This document shows, piece by piece, positions 1 to 9,745 of a stretch of DNA of 64,000 nucleotides; the stretch's first letter is position 1; each line of letters starts with the position of its first letter. Location: contig AP018180.1 of NCBI GenBank assembly GCA_002368155.1, positions 4,511,380-4,575,379 of the forward strand, in the 5' to 3' direction. Origin of the DNA: Nostoc carneum NIES-2107 (lineage in GTDB: Bacteria > Cyanobacteriota > Cyanobacteriia > Cyanobacteriales > Nostocaceae). The notes below the pieces were generated by a model, which did no database searches, had not been told where the DNA came from, and worked only from the letters and a program-made list of their open reading frames with translations. A program made the translations under genes and the position numbers.

Positions 1-181
1 ATCAGATAACGCTGTGTTGCGAAGTTGATTAGTAACACTGTGCAAACAATCAGAACTAGTAGTTACCTCTTTTTGAGTAACTATCATCTTTCTGTAGCTT
101 GCATGAGTAGCATCTACATCTCAAATATGAGATGTGCAGTTTGTTCTTTGGAGTTTTCTTAACTAGATGTGAGGAGTGCAA

Positions 182-682
182 ATGCTTGAGGCTATCGCTG
201 TAGCTTGGCTATTATTATTTTTTGGTGATTTCCTTTCAACTTTCGTTTATCACATACCCGAGCATGTTTTTGGTAGCCTCCACCTAAAAACGCATCATTC
301 TTGGAAGAAAGATTTCCGCCACTATGCAATTTTGACTTTAAATCCTGAAGTTTTATTAGATGGTGTGCTGGGTGCTTTGCCATATTTAATCATGGCAGCA
401 ATTTTGTGGTCTTTCTCTCCAATTGGTGTAATTTCTGGGCTACTTTTGGGACAGTTTCATGTTTGGTGGAGACACATAAGTGTTTTGGCTTGGGAAACTC
501 CAAAACCTATAATTATTTTGTGTCAAATTCTATTTATTACTACTCCTGAGAGACATTGGCTACACCATCAAAAAACAAACCAAGGTTTCGGCGACATTTT
601 CACTTTCTTTGAGCAACCTTCGCTGCTGTGGTTGCGTTGGCTACGTCTGTTGAGGATTCGGTTTCGATACTCACGCATCTAG
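182..682 (+). CDS. Small fatty acid hydroxylase-like membrane protein
   Basis: A 166-residue integral membrane protein with clusters of histidines (HLKTHH near residue 36, FRH, FHVWWRH in the middle and RHWLHH near residue 125). This pattern resembles the di-iron histidine boxes of the fatty acid hydroxylase/sterol desaturase superfamily, and hydrophobic stretches lie between the boxes. It is shorter than typical members (about 200-300 residues), so it may be a compact subfamily. I chose the ATG at 182 because GAGGAG at 171-176 sits at Shine-Dalgarno distance; a GTG at 176 overlaps that site. The substrate cannot be told from sequence. Family assignment is probable and the exact function unknown. 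Confidence 0.6.
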   Translation: MLEAIAVAWLLLFFGDFLSTFVYHIPEHVFGSLHLKTHHSWKKDFRHYAILTLNPEVLLDGVLGALPYLIMAAILWSFSPIGVISGLLLGQFHVWWRHISVLAWETPKPIIILCQILFITTPERHWLHHQKTNQGFGDIFTFFEQPSLLWLRWLRLLRIRFRYSRI

Positions 683-1268
683 CTAAGGTAGGGTTTAGGT
701 AAAAATTACTCTGAAGAAAAATGGGTAAAGCGGAAGAGACGGAGTTGCGCTTATGAATTTGAATTAGGGAATCTCTGCAAACTACGAAAAATCAGAATTT
801 TTAGCCTGCATTAGCAGGCTTTTTTCATATATCCGTCTGTTGGAAAACTTTTGAGATTGTGAGATTAAATCTGCTTTTAGCTACTATTGATAACAAAACA
901 GCCATAGTACAATACAGTTCATTTAAGCTTATTAGCCATTGATTTGTCACTTATTAAAGAAGCCAGAAGAATTGGGGGATTCTCCCCCAAACCCCCGATT
1001 GGGTGACGGTTGCGTCCCCCAAACCCCCTCCAAAATTATTGTTCGGTTTTTTTGTTGAATAACTAGTACAGAACGGCGTAAATAAACCACCCATTTGAAA
1101 TGGTGAAAAATCTGGCAGTATAAGTATTATTTCTTTTTACTTTTTACTTTTTACTTTTGCCTTGTTGTACTATTTTTTTGGTTTTGTTATCAATTAATTT
1201 TCTTAACTGAACTGTATTTAGCTATAGCTACGATAGGAGCAATAATCTTAAACTAATACTTATTGATA
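683..1268. other. Intergenic region with terminator and C-rich repeat
   Basis: No gene is visible in these 586 bases. They hold a strong hairpin terminator at 803-825. A C-rich stretch at about 974-1034 contains the CCCCCAAACCCCC words found in dispersed cyanobacterial repeats. A, T-rich sequence follows, probably carrying the promoter of the next gene. The 120 bases between the upstream stop codon and the terminator have no convincing reading frame and may be 3' untranslated RNA. Confidence 0.5.
803..825 (+). terminator. Rho-independent terminator
   Basis: A perfect 7-bp stem AGCCTGC/GCAGGCT (803-809 with 814-820) has an ATTA loop and is followed at once by a run of T. An A/T-rich stretch precedes it. 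It most likely ends the transcript of the hydroxylase-like gene. Confidence 0.8.
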
Positions 1269-1871
1269 ATGTCTTATGCCGACTTCTCACTATCAAAAGT
1301 CAAACGCGACTTTAATTTAACTATAGTTGAAGGTATAAGGTTTTTACCAGAGATCCAGCAGATAAAACCTAGTCTTTACCTCATAGAAGCATTAAGCGAA
1401 GGGCTACCTTTAGCAACAGCGACGGGTTCAGAAAAAGCTCGCTCTGAGTTAATTATTAGTCCTATCCTTGTAGAAGTTAGGAAAATTCTAGAACGTAAAA
1501 TCAGCTTTTTTTCGGGTGAAGATTTTACTGTAGCACCGGAGTTAGGCTTAAGTGGAGTATGTGATTTTTTGATTAGCCGCTCACCCGAACAAATATTTAT
1601 TGAAGCGCCTGTAATCGTAATTATTGAAGCGAAAAAAGGTGATTTAAAACCGAGTTTAGGACAATGTGCAGCAGAAATGATTGCGGCACAAAAATTTAAT
1701 GATGCTAATAATATACCAACTAAAGCAATTTATGGCAGTGTTAGCAGTGGCACAGCTTGGCGATTTTTAAAGTTAGAAGGACAAACACTGACTATCGATT
1801 TTCATGATTATACTGTTCCCCCAGTGGAAATATTATTGGGGATGTTGGTTTGGATGGTGCAGGAAGGGTAA
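1269..1871 (+). CDS. PD-(D/E)XK nuclease-like hypothetical protein
   Basis: A 200-residue soluble protein without signal peptide or membrane segment. Around residues 93-121 it has GVCDFLIS, then a hydrophobic strand and IIEAKKGD. The spacing of an Asp followed by E-x-K fits the catalytic core of the PD-(D/E)XK nuclease fold, as in the N-terminal domains of type I restriction HsdR-like proteins and many cyanobacterial orphans. No partner methylase or helicase is adjacent, so a restriction role is not supported. The start is the ATG at 1269; a TTG two codons upstream is less likely. The gene is surely coding; nuclease activity is inferred from the motif. Confidence 0.6.
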   Translation: MSYADFSLSKVKRDFNLTIVEGIRFLPEIQQIKPSLYLIEALSEGLPLATATGSEKARSELIISPILVEVRKILERKISFFSGEDFTVAPELGLSGVCDFLISRSPEQIFIEAPVIVIIEAKKGDLKPSLGQCAAEMIAAQKFNDANNIPTKAIYGSVSSGTAWRFLKLEGQTLTIDFHDYTVPPVEILLGMLVWMVQEG

Positions 1872-2401
1872 ATATTTTGGCGATCGCTTTCACGGTAGCA
1901 CGAGCTGAAAGCTAACACAGGAAATTTTTATTAGCACAAATATAAGTGATTTATAAAAGAAATTACTGATAATTCTGCGTGAGCTAATGTTATTCAATCA
2001 TAAATTCTGTACTACAGACTACTATTCTCCAACTTCTTTGCGATCGCTTGTGGAAAAAATAATTTTTTCTCTGAAAGATAGTGATTTAAAATGATATTAA
2101 TAAGATGGCTCTATAGTTAAATAGCAAGCACTTCCACGACGCAATAGTTAGTGCCGCTCAGGTATTGCTTTACATTTTTTAACAATCAGTGTAGCAAACA
2201 CTCCTATGTAAAAGCAATATCTGCAAAGAAATATGTCATTATGTTTATCGATTTGTGTCAGTTAGACGACAAAACTACCATTTGGTAGGCGTTTTCTGAT
2301 AAAAAAAATTCATATTCGTAAAAATAAATCGAAGTTACGAACGGCAACATCAGCCGTGATGAACTTCTAGTAGAGAACGCGCATCAAAGGAGCCTATCTG
2401 C
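1872..2401 (+). promoter_or_regulatory. Long chlH upstream region with hairpins
   Basis: These 530 bases before chlH hold no gene. A 13-bp inverted repeat (TATTGCTTTACAT at 2163-2175 with 2206-2219, one bulged A) encloses a small AGTGT/ACACT hairpin at 2188-2202. A second short palindrome, CTACCATTTGGTAG, lies at 2275-2288. The ribosome binding site AAAGGAG is at 2386-2392, nine bases before the ATG. The region could hold the promoter and a structured leader. I do not recognise a known riboswitch class. Confidence 0.4.
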
Positions 2402-5400
2402 ATGTTCACCCACGTCAAGTCCACCATCAGACATATTGCGCCTGATAATTTACGCGGACGTAATTTAATCAAGGTGGTCTATGTCGTGCTTGAGTCCCAG
2501 TACCAGAGTGCATTGTCGCAAGCTGTCCGCACAATTAACGCCAATAATCCCAACCTAGCGATAGAAATCAGCGGGTACTTGATTGAGGAACTCCGAGATC
2601 CAGAGAACTACGAGGAGTTCAAACGGGAGATTGAGAGTGCCAATATATTTATTGCCTCACTGATCTTTATTGAAGACTTAGCACAGAAAGTAGTAACAGC
2701 CGTAGAACCACATCGCGATCGCTTAGATGTTGCTGTTGTCTTCCCCTCGATGCCAGAAGTTATGCGCCTCAACAAAATGGGCAGCTTTTCTCTGGCACAA
2801 TTGGGTCAATCCAAGAGTGCGATCGCGCAGTTCATGCGGAAGCGCAAGGAAAAATCCGGTGCAGGCTTCCAAGACGGGATGTTGAAATTGCTGCGAACCT
2901 TGCCACAAGTGCTGAAGTTTCTGCCAATGGACAAAGCACAGGATGCTCGCAATTTCATGCTCAGTTTTCAGTATTGGCTTGGGGGTTCACCAGAAAACCT
3001 GGAAAACTTCTTGCTGATGCTGACTGATAAATACGTATTAAAAGGTGTAGATAAAGCCAATCTGCCATCGACAACTTATGAAGCGCCAGTGGTTTACCCC
3101 GATATGGGAATTTGGCATCCCCTGGCACCGAGTATGTTTGAGGATGTAAGAGAATACCTCAATTGGTACACAGCCCGTAAGGATATCTCCAAGAATCTCA
3201 AAGATCCTTTAGCTCCTTGTGTAGGTTTGGTATTACAACGCACCCACCTAGTTACAGGCGATGATGCTCACTATGTAGCGATCGTGCAGGAGATAGAATC
3301 CCTAGGAGCCAAAGTACTACCAGTATTTGCGGGTGGTTTGGATTTCTCCAAGCCTGTGGATGCTTACTTTTACGAACCAACTACCAATACACCTTTAGTA
3401 GATGCGGTAATTTCTTTGACTGGGTTTGCTTTGGTAGGTGGCCCGGCTAGACAAGACCATCCCAAAGCCATTGACGCGCTCAAGCGGTTAAATCGCCCCT
3501 ACATGGTAGCCTTACCCTTAGTATTCCAAACCACCGAAGAGTGGATGGATAGCGAACTAGGGTTACATCCAATTCAAGTAGCTTTGCAAATTGCCATACC
3601 GGAATTGGATGGAGCGATTGAACCAATTATTTTATCAGGTAGAGATGGTGCTACCGGAAAAGCGATCGCACTCCAAGACCGTGTGGAAGTAGTCGCCAAA
3701 CGCGCCTTAAAATGGGCAAATCTCCGCCGCAAACCCAAACTCGATAAAAAAGTCGCCATTACCGTTTTCAGTTTCCCCCCTGATAAAGGGAATGTGGGTA
3801 CTGCAGCATATTTAGATGTGTTCGGTTCCATTTATGAGGTGATGAAAGCGCTGAAGAATAACGGCTACGATTTACCGGAATTACCGGAATCCGCCGAAGC
3901 GTTGATGCAAGAAGTCATCCACGATGCTCAAGCACAGTACGCTAGCCCAGAGCTGAACATCGCCTATAAAATGTCAGTGCCTGAATATGAAGCATTGACA
4001 CCTTATTCCCAACGCCTAGAAGAAAACTGGGGCGCACCTCCCGGACATCTCAACAGCGATGGGCAAAATCTGCTGATTTACGGTAAGCATTTCGGTAACG
4101 TCTTCATCGGTGTTCAGCCTACCTTTGGTTACGAAGGCGACCCGATGCGGTTGTTATTCTCCCGTTCCGCTAGTCCACACCACGGTTTTGCTGCTTACTA
4201 CACCTACCTAGAGCAAGTTTGGCAAGCTGATGCAGTACTGCACTTCGGTACACACGGTTCTCTGGAATTTATGCCCGGTAAGCAAATGGGGATGTCTGGT
4301 GATTGCTATCCAGACCAACTAATTGGCACAATTCCTAACCTGTATTATTACGCAGCCAATAACCCCAGCGAAGCGACAATTGCCAAGCGCCGCAGCTACG
4401 CCGAGACAATTTCCTACCTGACACCCCCGGCAGAAAATGCTGGTTTATACAAGGGTTTAAAAGAACTCAGCGAGTTGATTGCTTCTTACCAAACCCTGAA
4501 AGACACAGGAAGAGGTATCCCCATTGTTAACTCCATCATGGATAAATGCCGGATGGTGAACCTGGATAAGGATATCGACTTGCCCGAAACCGATGCCAAG
4601 GATATGTCCGAAGATGAGCGGGATAATATTGTTGGCAGCGTTTACCGCAAGCTGATGGAAATTGAATCGCGGTTGTTGCCTTGTGGATTGCATATTATTG
4701 GTAAACCACCGACAGCCGAAGAAGCGATCGCAACTCTTGTCAACATTGCTAGCTTAGATCGTCAAGAAGAAGAAATTCTCAGCTTACCCCGCATTATCGC
4801 CAACAGCATTGGGCGGAACATTGACGATATTTACCACAATAACGACAAAGGCATTTTAGAAGATGTCCAGCTACTGCAAGACATCACCTTAGCCACCCGC
4901 GCCGCAGTTAGCGCCCTGGTGAAAGAGCAAACCGACGCAGAAGGTCGAGTTTCCCTGGTTTCCCGGTTGAATTTCTTTAACATGGGCAAAAAAGAACCTT
5001 GGGTAGAATCATTACATCAATCCGGCTATAACAAAGTTGATGTCTCCGCCCTCAAACCATTATTTGAGTATTTGGAATTCTGTTTACAACAAGTTTGTGC
5101 AGATAACGAACTCGGTGGATTACTCAAAGGCTTAGAAGGCGAATATATCCTACCCGGCCCCGGTGGCGATCCCATCCGCAACCCCGATGTATTACCCACA
5201 GGTAAGAACATTCACGCCCTAGACCCTCAATCCATCCCCACAACTGCGGCTGTACAATCAGCCAAAATCGTTGTTGATCGGCTGTTAGCCAGAAATAAAG
5301 CCGAAAATGACGGTAAATGGCCCGAAACCATCGCCTGTGTACTTTGGGGAACCGATAACATCAAAACCTACGGGGAATCACTAGCACAAATCATGTGGAT

Positions 5401-6388
5401 GGTTGGTGTCAGACCAGTTCCCGATGCTTTGGGAAGAGTCAACAAGTTGGAATTGATACCCTTAGAAGAGTTGGGCAGACCGAGAATTGACGTTGTGATC
5501 AACTGTTCTGGCGTATTCCGCGACTTATTCATCAACCAAATGAACCTGCTAGATCAAGCAGTGAAAATGGCGGCTGAGATAGACGAACCCTTAGAAATGA
5601 ACTTTGTCCGCAAACACGCTTTGCAACAAGCTGAGGAAATGGGGATTAATCTGCGTCAAGCAGCTACCCGCGTCTTCTCCAATGCTTCCGGTTCCTACTC
5701 ATCCAATATCAACTTGGCGGTTGAAAACAGCACCTGGGATAGCGAAGCCGAATTACAAGAAATGTACCTGAAGCGGAAATCCTTCGCCTTCAATTCCGAT
5801 AACCCCGGAATCATGGACGAATCCCGGCAGATTTTTGAAAGCACTTTGAAAACTGCGGATGCGACATTCCAAAATCTCGATTCTTCCGAGATTAGCTTGA
5901 CAGACGTTTCCCACTACTTCGACTCAGATCCCACCAAGTTGGTAGCAAGTCTGCGGGGTGATGGTAAAACACCAGCATCTTACATTGCAGACACCACAAC
6001 AGCTAATGCCCAAGTGCGGACATTATCAGAAACCGTGCGCTTAGATGCTCGTACTAAATTATTAAATCCCAAATGGTACGAAGGAATGCTATCTCACGGT
6101 TACGAAGGCGTGCGCGAACTCTCCAAGCGGTTGGTAAATACAATGGGTTGGAGTGCAACAGCCGGCGCTGTGGATAACTGGATTTACGAAGATACCAATG
6201 AAACCTTCATCAAAGATGAAGAAATGCAGAAACGGTTGATGAACCTTAATCCTCATTCTTTCCGCAAAGTTGTATCAACTTTGTTAGAAGTGAATGGACG
6301 CGGTTATTGGGAGACTAGCGAGGAAAATTTAAACCGCTTGCGCGAATTGTACCAAGAAGTTGAAGACCGAATTGAAGGCATAGAATAG
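2402..6388 (+). CDS. chlH: Magnesium chelatase subunit H
   Basis: This 1328-residue protein is the large porphyrin-binding subunit of Mg-chelatase, which with ChlI and ChlD inserts Mg2+ into protoporphyrin IX as the first committed step of chlorophyll synthesis. The length matches ChlH. The N-terminal domain (about residues 10-170) is the DUF3479 type found in ChlH/BchH, and the rest is the CobN/Mg-chelatase domain with the conserved [15 protein letters not shown] segment near residue 618. The start ATG has AAAGGAG nine bases upstream. A terminator follows directly and it is monocistronic by layout. ChlI and ChlD are not in the window. Some cyanobacteria have more than one H paralogue; the length and content here fit the main chlorophyll enzyme. 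Confidence 0.97.
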   Translation: MFTHVKSTIRHIAPDNLRGRNLIKVVYVVLESQYQSALSQAVRTINANNPNLAIEISGYLIEELRDPENYEEFKREIESANIFIASLIFIEDLAQKVVTAVEPHRDRLDVAVVFPSMPEVMRLNKMGSFSLAQLGQSKSAIAQFMRKRKEKSGAGFQDGMLKLLRTLPQVLKFLPMDKAQDARNFMLSFQYWLGGSPENLENFLLMLTDKYVLKGVDKANLPSTTYEAPVVYPDMGIWHPLAPSMFEDVREYLNWYTARKDISKNLKDPLAPCVGLVLQRTHLVTGDDAHYVAIVQEIESLGAKVLPVFAGGLDFSKPVDAYFYEPTTNTPLVDAVISLTGFALVGGPARQDHPKAIDALKRLNRPYMVALPLVFQTTEEWMDSELGLHPIQVALQIAIPELDGAIEPIILSGRDGATGKAIALQDRVEVVAKRALKWANLRRKPKLDKKVAITVFSFPPDKGNVGTAAYLDVFGSIYEVMKALKNNGYDLPELPESAEALMQEVIHDAQAQYASPELNIAYKMSVPEYEALTPYSQRLEENWGAPPGHLNSDGQNLLIYGKHFGNVFIGVQPTFGYEGDPMRLLFSRSASPHHGFAAYYTYLEQVWQADAVLHFGTHGSLEFMPGKQMGMSGDCYPDQLIGTIPNLYYYAANNPSEATIAKRRSYAETISYLTPPAENAGLYKGLKELSELIASYQTLKDTGRGIPIVNSIMDKCRMVNLDKDIDLPETDAKDMSEDERDNIVGSVYRKLMEIESRLLPCGLHIIGKPPTAEEAIATLVNIASLDRQEEEILSLPRIIANSIGRNIDDIYHNNDKGILEDVQLLQDITLATRAAVSALVKEQTDAEGRVSLVSRLNFFNMGKKEPWVESLHQSGYNKVDVSALKPLFEYLEFCLQQVCADNELGGLLKGLEGEYILPGPGGDPIRNPDVLPTGKNIHALDPQSIPTTAAVQSAKIVVDRLLARNKAENDGKWPETIACVLWGTDNIKTYGESLAQIMWMVGVRPVPDALGRVNKLELIPLEELGRPRIDVVINCSGVFRDLFINQMNLLDQAVKMAAEIDEPLEMNFVRKHALQQAEEMGINLRQAATRVFSNASGSYSSNINLAVENSTWDSEAELQEMYLKRKSFAFNSDNPGIMDESRQIFESTLKTADATFQNLDSSEISLTDVSHYFDSDPTKLVASLRGDGKTPASYIADTTTANAQVRTLSETVRLDARTKLLNPKWYEGMLSHGYEGVRELSKRLVNTMGWSATAGAVDNWIYEDTNETFIKDEEMQKRLMNLNPHSFRKVVSTLLEVNGRGYWETSEENLNRLRELYQEVEDRIEGIE

Positions 6389-6393
6389 TCATT

Positions 6394-6427
6394 AAAATAG
6401 AGGCGTTCTCTAGAACGTCTCTATTTT
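6394..6427 (+). terminator. Terminator of chlH
   Basis: A 16-bp inverted repeat (6394-6409 with 6412-6427, one mismatch) begins five bases after the chlH stop codon and ends in TTTT. The near-absent loop would open to four or more bases in RNA. Flanking A and T tracts make it a plausible bidirectional terminator. Confidence 0.75.
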
Positions 6428-6495
6428 CTTAACTGTGTTTACAAATGACAAATAATGCAACAGTCTAAAAATTAGAAATATAATTATAGATATGT

Positions 6496-6915
6496 ATGCC
6501 TGCTAAAGATGTTTTTCATCAAGTTGTCAAAACAGCTTTACAGAAAGACGGTTGGCAAATTACTAACGATCCACTCACAATTAGCGTGGGAGGAGTAAAT
6601 CTTTCTATTGATTTAGCCGCAGAAAAGCTGATAGCCGCAGAACGCCAAGGACAAAAAATAGCAGTCGAAGTTAAAAGTTTTTTACAACAGTCATCTGCTA
6701 TTTCTGAGTTTCATACAGCATTAGGACAGTTTATTAATTATCGAGGTGCATTGAAAAGGTTACAGCCGGAGCGTGTTTTATATTTAGCCGTACCTTTAAC
6801 AACTTACAATACATTTTTTCAACTTGATTTTCCCAAAGATATGATAGCAGAAAATCAAGTGAAGATGCTGATTTATGATGTAGAGCAAGAGGTGATTTTC
6901 CAATGGATAAATTAA
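6496..6915 (+). CDS. xisH: XisH family protein (first copy)
   Basis: A 139-residue soluble protein with the family's opening MPAKD, the KDGWQI segment and the central VEVKSFLQQS, an E-x-K arrangement reminiscent of nuclease folds. XisH was named as a factor needed for excision of the fdxN element in heterocysts, but the family is spread widely in cyanobacteria, usually next to XisI and far from excision elements. Here it overlaps xisI by 13 bases, implying translational coupling. No site-specific recombinase is nearby, so an excision role for this copy is doubtful and its true function is unknown. A second pair lies about 4 kb downstream. Confidence 0.9.
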   Translation: MPAKDVFHQVVKTALQKDGWQITNDPLTISVGGVNLSIDLAAEKLIAAERQGQKIAVEVKSFLQQSSAISEFHTALGQFINYRGALKRLQPERVLYLAVPLTTYNTFFQLDFPKDMIAENQVKMLIYDVEQEVIFQWIN

Positions 6916-7238
6916 CTCTGTACCGCCAGCTTATACAAGAAATATTACATAATTATAGCGAGCAAAAACCAGCTTACGGAAATATAGAAGTTGAGACAAT
7001 TTTTGATACGGAACGTGACCATTATCAAATAGTTCATGTAGGCTGGGAAGGTCAAAACTGGGTACATAGTTGCATCATTCATATTGATATTAAAAATAGC
7101 AAGATTTGGCTTCAGTGGAATGGGACAGAAGATGATATTGCGGCTAATTTGGTAGGGGCGGGTGTTCCGAAGGAAGATATTGTATTAGGGTTCCAGTCTC
7201 CTTTTATGAGACAGTTTACAGACTATGCAGTAAGTTAG
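6903..7238 (+). CDS. xisI: XisI family protein (first copy)
   Basis: A 111-residue protein opening with MDKLTLYRQLIQ and ending in a GFQSPFMRQFTDYA segment, both typical of XisI. Its start lies inside the end of xisH (13-base overlap), so the two are expressed together. XisI is the standard partner of XisH. The middle WVHSCIIHIDIKNSKIW and the GTEDDIA motif are conserved in the second copy at 11064-11405. Biochemical function is not established for the family. Confidence 0.9.
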   Translation: MDKLTLYRQLIQEILHNYSEQKPAYGNIEVETIFDTERDHYQIVHVGWEGQNWVHSCIIHIDIKNSKIWLQWNGTEDDIAANLVGAGVPKEDIVLGFQSPFMRQFTDYAVS

Positions 7239-7671
7239 GAAATATTTTGAGAATCTCCAAGCGCGAATTAATAAACAAATATAAATTAATGACAAATTTA
7301 GAGGCAGTAGCACCTTAAAATTATCATTTACTGCTGTATTAATATGACTATTGAGCCTAAAATCCTTTTGCTGACATGATTCGTTTGCCCTGGAGTCTTT
7401 ATATCGCTGTGATTAATAAAAAAATTAACTTTGACAAAAAAGGTTTTAGCTCTTTACTGAAAGGTATTAGTTTATAAATAATAAATAAAGTAAGAGGCAA
7501 GATAATACCGTGCTTTCCTCATTTATAAAATTTTTCATGGGATATAGAAAAAAAGATAGGTTCGTAGACTCGCAATCAAATTTAGTATAATCACGAATCT
7601 CAAATGTTTGTATTTAAGATTAACCTAAAGTTTATAGCAATCTATGCAAACTATAAGTTTGGGAAATAGCG
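7239..7671. other. Intergenic region, A/T-rich
   Basis: These 433 bases hold no supported gene. A short open frame from an ATG at 7377 (34 codons) has no recognisable motif and no clear ribosome binding site, so I do not call it. The last 100 bases probably carry the promoter of the following membrane-protein pair. Confidence 0.4.
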
Positions 7672-8175
7672 ATGAACCAAAAATTATCAATAGCACAAGC
7701 AAATCTTAAATTAGCACTTTGGAATTCAGAAGCAGAGTTGGTAAAAAGTAGTGAACTTTACATCCAACTTCAGGAACTAGGACTTCCAGACGAAGTTGTC
7801 AGCCGATTGCACGAAATTCTTACTTACACAAAGACAATAGCAGGTAGAGCCTTTTCTGTAGGTAAAATTGTGCTGATTAAGATTATTGAGTTTGTAAAAG
7901 CGCATCCTTTTCTGGTTTTAAGTGCTGGTATCGGTGCTGTTGTTGGTGTTGCTATTGCAGGGTTAGTAACTTCAATACCTTTTTTAGGACAACTTCTAGC
8001 ACCAGTGGCAGTAATGTTGGGAATAACGATTACTGCAATTGGTGCAATAGTTGGGCATAGATTTGACAAGCAATTCCAAGGTGTGGGTCAAGACCTTATG
8101 GAAATTGCTCAACACTTTTTTGCACTTCTTGCAGATGTTTTTGGCTGTGTATTTCGTGACGTTGCTAATAGTTAA
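7672..8175 (+). CDS. Unrecognised two-span glycine-zipper membrane protein
   Basis: I do not recognise this 167-residue protein. Residues 1-65 are predicted helical and soluble. Two membrane segments follow at about 80-100 and 104-128, rich in Gly spaced by three or four residues (GIGAVVGVAIAG), the pattern of glycine-zipper helices that pack in membranes or form oligomers. The C-terminal 38 residues are amphipathic. It lies 28 bases before another glycine-zipper protein on the same strand, suggesting an operon. The setting, between an xisHI pair and toxin-antitoxin genes, hints at a conflict or stress role, but this is inference. Coding is supported by length and composition. Confidence 0.6.
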   Translation: MNQKLSIAQANLKLALWNSEAELVKSSELYIQLQELGLPDEVVSRLHEILTYTKTIAGRAFSVGKIVLIKIIEFVKAHPFLVLSAGIGAVVGVAIAGLVTSIPFLGQLLAPVAVMLGITITAIGAIVGHRFDKQFQGVGQDLMEIAQHFFALLADVFGCVFRDVANS

Positions 8176-8203
8176 TTTTATTCCCAAATCCTAAAGGCTC
8201 AAA

Positions 8204-8881
8204 ATGTCGAACAATCAAAATCCCAACAAGGAACAACTTCTTAGAACAATTGAGCGGTTAGAACGAAATCCAGATGATAAAGTTGGAATTCTTGCTGATG
8301 TTGGAATTACTGCGCTAGGTGCTGCTGGTGCTGGTGCTGCTGCTGCATTCTTCGGAACAACAACCGCCTCAATACCAATCATTACAGCCTTAACGGGTAT
8401 TGGTATGGTTGTAGCTGCTCCTGTTGGACTTGTAGCAGGTGCTGCTGTAGCTGGTGGAGCGGCAATATACAGCATATCTAGATTGATCAAGGATGGTGGC
8501 TTTCACGAAGGCAAACGTAATCAACTGTTGCATGAATATCGAGAAAAACTGAAAGAAGTCGAAGCAAAAGAAAGATGCTCTGACGTTAAAGAAAATGATA
8601 TTACAGACTTCTATCTGTTTTTAAAAGAGCCGCTTAAGTTCAATTTAATCACTGCCGAAGATGCTTATCAGTTAATTCAATCTGTAGAGCATGGGCAAAT
8701 TCCTCTCAGTGAAGCTTATAAACTTGTAGGACAGCTTTTCGATGATGAATCACTAAAGGATACAAAAATCATCACTATGTGTCAAAATTGCTCTCAAAAG
8801 TTGCGTGTACCTAGCAATTTAGGAATATTGACACTCACTTGCCCTAAATGTAAAAGCAGTTGGCAGTGGGTTCCGAAATAG
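8204..8881 (+). CDS. Unrecognised glycine-zipper protein with C-terminal zinc ribbon
   Basis: A 225-residue protein in three parts. Residues 1-30 are a charged helix. Residues 34-90 form two membrane-type segments dominated by Gly and Ala (GAAGAGAAAAFFG; VAGAAVAGGAA). Residues 100-190 are soluble and helical. The C-terminus has four cysteines (193, 196, 213, 216) as CQNC and CPKC with RVPSNLG between, which fits an MJ0042-type zinc ribbon. It follows the previous glycine-zipper gene by 28 bases. A membrane-inserting protein with a zinc-ribbon sensor or docking tail is a reasonable reading, but no function is known to me. Confidence 0.6.
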   Translation: MSNNQNPNKEQLLRTIERLERNPDDKVGILADVGITALGAAGAGAAAAFFGTTTASIPIITALTGIGMVVAAPVGLVAGAAVAGGAAIYSISRLIKDGGFHEGKRNQLLHEYREKLKEVEAKERCSDVKENDITDFYLFLKEPLKFNLITAEDAYQLIQSVEHGQIPLSEAYKLVGQLFDDESLKDTKIITMCQNCSQKLRVPSNLGILTLTCPKCKSSWQWVPK

Positions 8882-8909
8882 TTACTATTCATTTATAACA
8901 ATATGAAGT

Positions 8910-9058
8910 GCGATCGCGCACTCTTCCAAAACAGGCGATCTCTTAATTTTCGAGTTTTTCTACAAAGCGATCGCATAACTCTTTCACAACAGGCGATCGC
9001 TTGATTTTTGATATTTTCTGCAAGGCGATCGCACGACTATTCCACAACAGGCGATCGC
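8910..9058. repeat. HIP1-bearing tandem repeat, 57-58 bp unit
   Basis: GCGATCGC occurs at 8910, 8967 and 9025, giving units of 57 and 58 bases, with a second HIP1 or near-HIP1 site about 26 bases into each unit (8935, 8993, 9051). Each unit reads roughly GCGATCGC, a short pyrimidine-rich stretch, AACAGGCGATCGCTTGA, then TTTTTCTGCAAA. Related single copies lie at 9559-9588, 10115-10175 and near 10530. The stretch 8882-9107 has no gene. Confidence 0.8.
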
Positions 9059-9107
9059 TTTCGTTATATTTCCTTGCGTGTTTTATCTTTCAGGTATTCT
9101 GCGATCG

Positions 9108-9311
9108 CTAATGTTCGGAAGTTAGTTGTGTCCTAATTACGGATATTATTTTTTCTTCCCAATCTGGATCGTCAAACTCTATAGCAGTCTTATCAGGACG
9201 AGAACGTCGTCTATCCATGTAGGCGTAAAAAGCTTCTTGATCGTCGCGGTGAGTCAGAATATATTGCTTTAATTCGTGATCGCTCATTGCAGTGTAATTA
9301 GCTTTAGTCAT
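9108..9311 (-). CDS. DUF6887-type small protein
   Basis: A 67-residue acidic protein with the pattern M-S-D-H-E-L-K-Q-Y followed by EAFYAYMDRR, which I recognise from a widespread cyanobacterial family (DUF6887). It is the downstream gene of a two-gene unit: its ATG overlaps the stop of the DUF6888 gene by four bases. Small size, overlap and location near toxin-antitoxin genes suggest a toxin-antitoxin-like pair, but no activity has been established that I know of. It ends next to the HIP1 repeat block. Confidence 0.75.
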   Translation of the reverse strand: MTKANYTAMSDHELKQYILTHRDDQEAFYAYMDRRRSRPDKTAIEFDDPDWEEKIISVIRTQLTSEH

Positions 9312-9493
9312 GGCTCAATACTCCCATCTGCTTGAATTTCTAGCTCAATCTCTTCATCTTGTCCAGCTAAAATAAACAAGTTCAATGTTCGTTCGTCTAA
9401 ACGCACAATGTGAATCGGCTGCAACATCATGTTAGTGAGTAGATGGCAAAGTCGGTATAACGTTCGTAGCTGTTCCCCTGTCGGCTCTCGCAT
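9308..9493 (-). CDS. DUF6888-type small protein
   Basis: A 61-residue protein with the family features ILxRLDERTLNLFILAG-like core (here HIVRLDERTLN then LFILAGQDEEIELEI). It is the upstream partner of the DUF6887 protein, with a 4-base stop/start overlap. DUF6887/DUF6888 pairs are frequent and often multicopy in filamentous cyanobacteria. The function is unknown; a toxin-antitoxin role is only suggested by layout. Confidence 0.75.
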   Translation of the reverse strand: MREPTGEQLRTLYRLCHLLTNMMLQPIHIVRLDERTLNLFILAGQDEEIELEIQADGSIEP

Positions 9494-9541
9494 ACACTCA
9501 TGATAATGGATGTAACCAGATCAGCATAAAATATTTGAGAA

Positions 9542-9745
9542 TTGAATACGTACATTAAGCGATCGCACTTTTACAACAGGCGATGTCTAACGACAAGCTG
9601 CTATGCGTCTACGCTTGATTTTGGAAGTAAGATGCAAAATGATGTGAAAGCTGTTTTTCACGAACCGCATCCTCAAAATGAGACAGATAAAGGAGCAGTC
9701 AAAGCTGTTAGAGAATTTTTGATTAAGGCCGGAATTGAAATATGA
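9542..9745 (+). pseudogene. hicA: Truncated hicA toxin, 5' end replaced by repeat DNA
   Basis: The last 40 residues (from about position 9625: GSKMQNDVKAVFHEPHP then ETDKGAVKAVREFL) match the C-terminal half of long-form HicA mRNA interferases. The expected N-terminal 40 or so residues are missing. In their place is interspersed-repeat DNA: a HIP1 unit at 9559-9588 and an 18-base word at 9580-9597 that recurs inverted at 10574-10591. The open frame can only start at a TTG (9542) or at an internal ATG (9632). The stop overlaps the hicB start by four bases, the normal hicAB arrangement. The toxin is probably inactive. Confidence 0.75.

Noticed and set aside
1872-2401. Known riboswitch upstream of chlH
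   Set aside because: The hairpins do not match the conserved cores of the cobalamin, glutamine or other classes that I can recall, so only a structured leader is claimed.
7377-7481. A 34-codon frame starting MIRLPWSLYIAV
   Set aside because: It is short, has no clear ribosome binding site or known motif, and lies in A/T-rich DNA.
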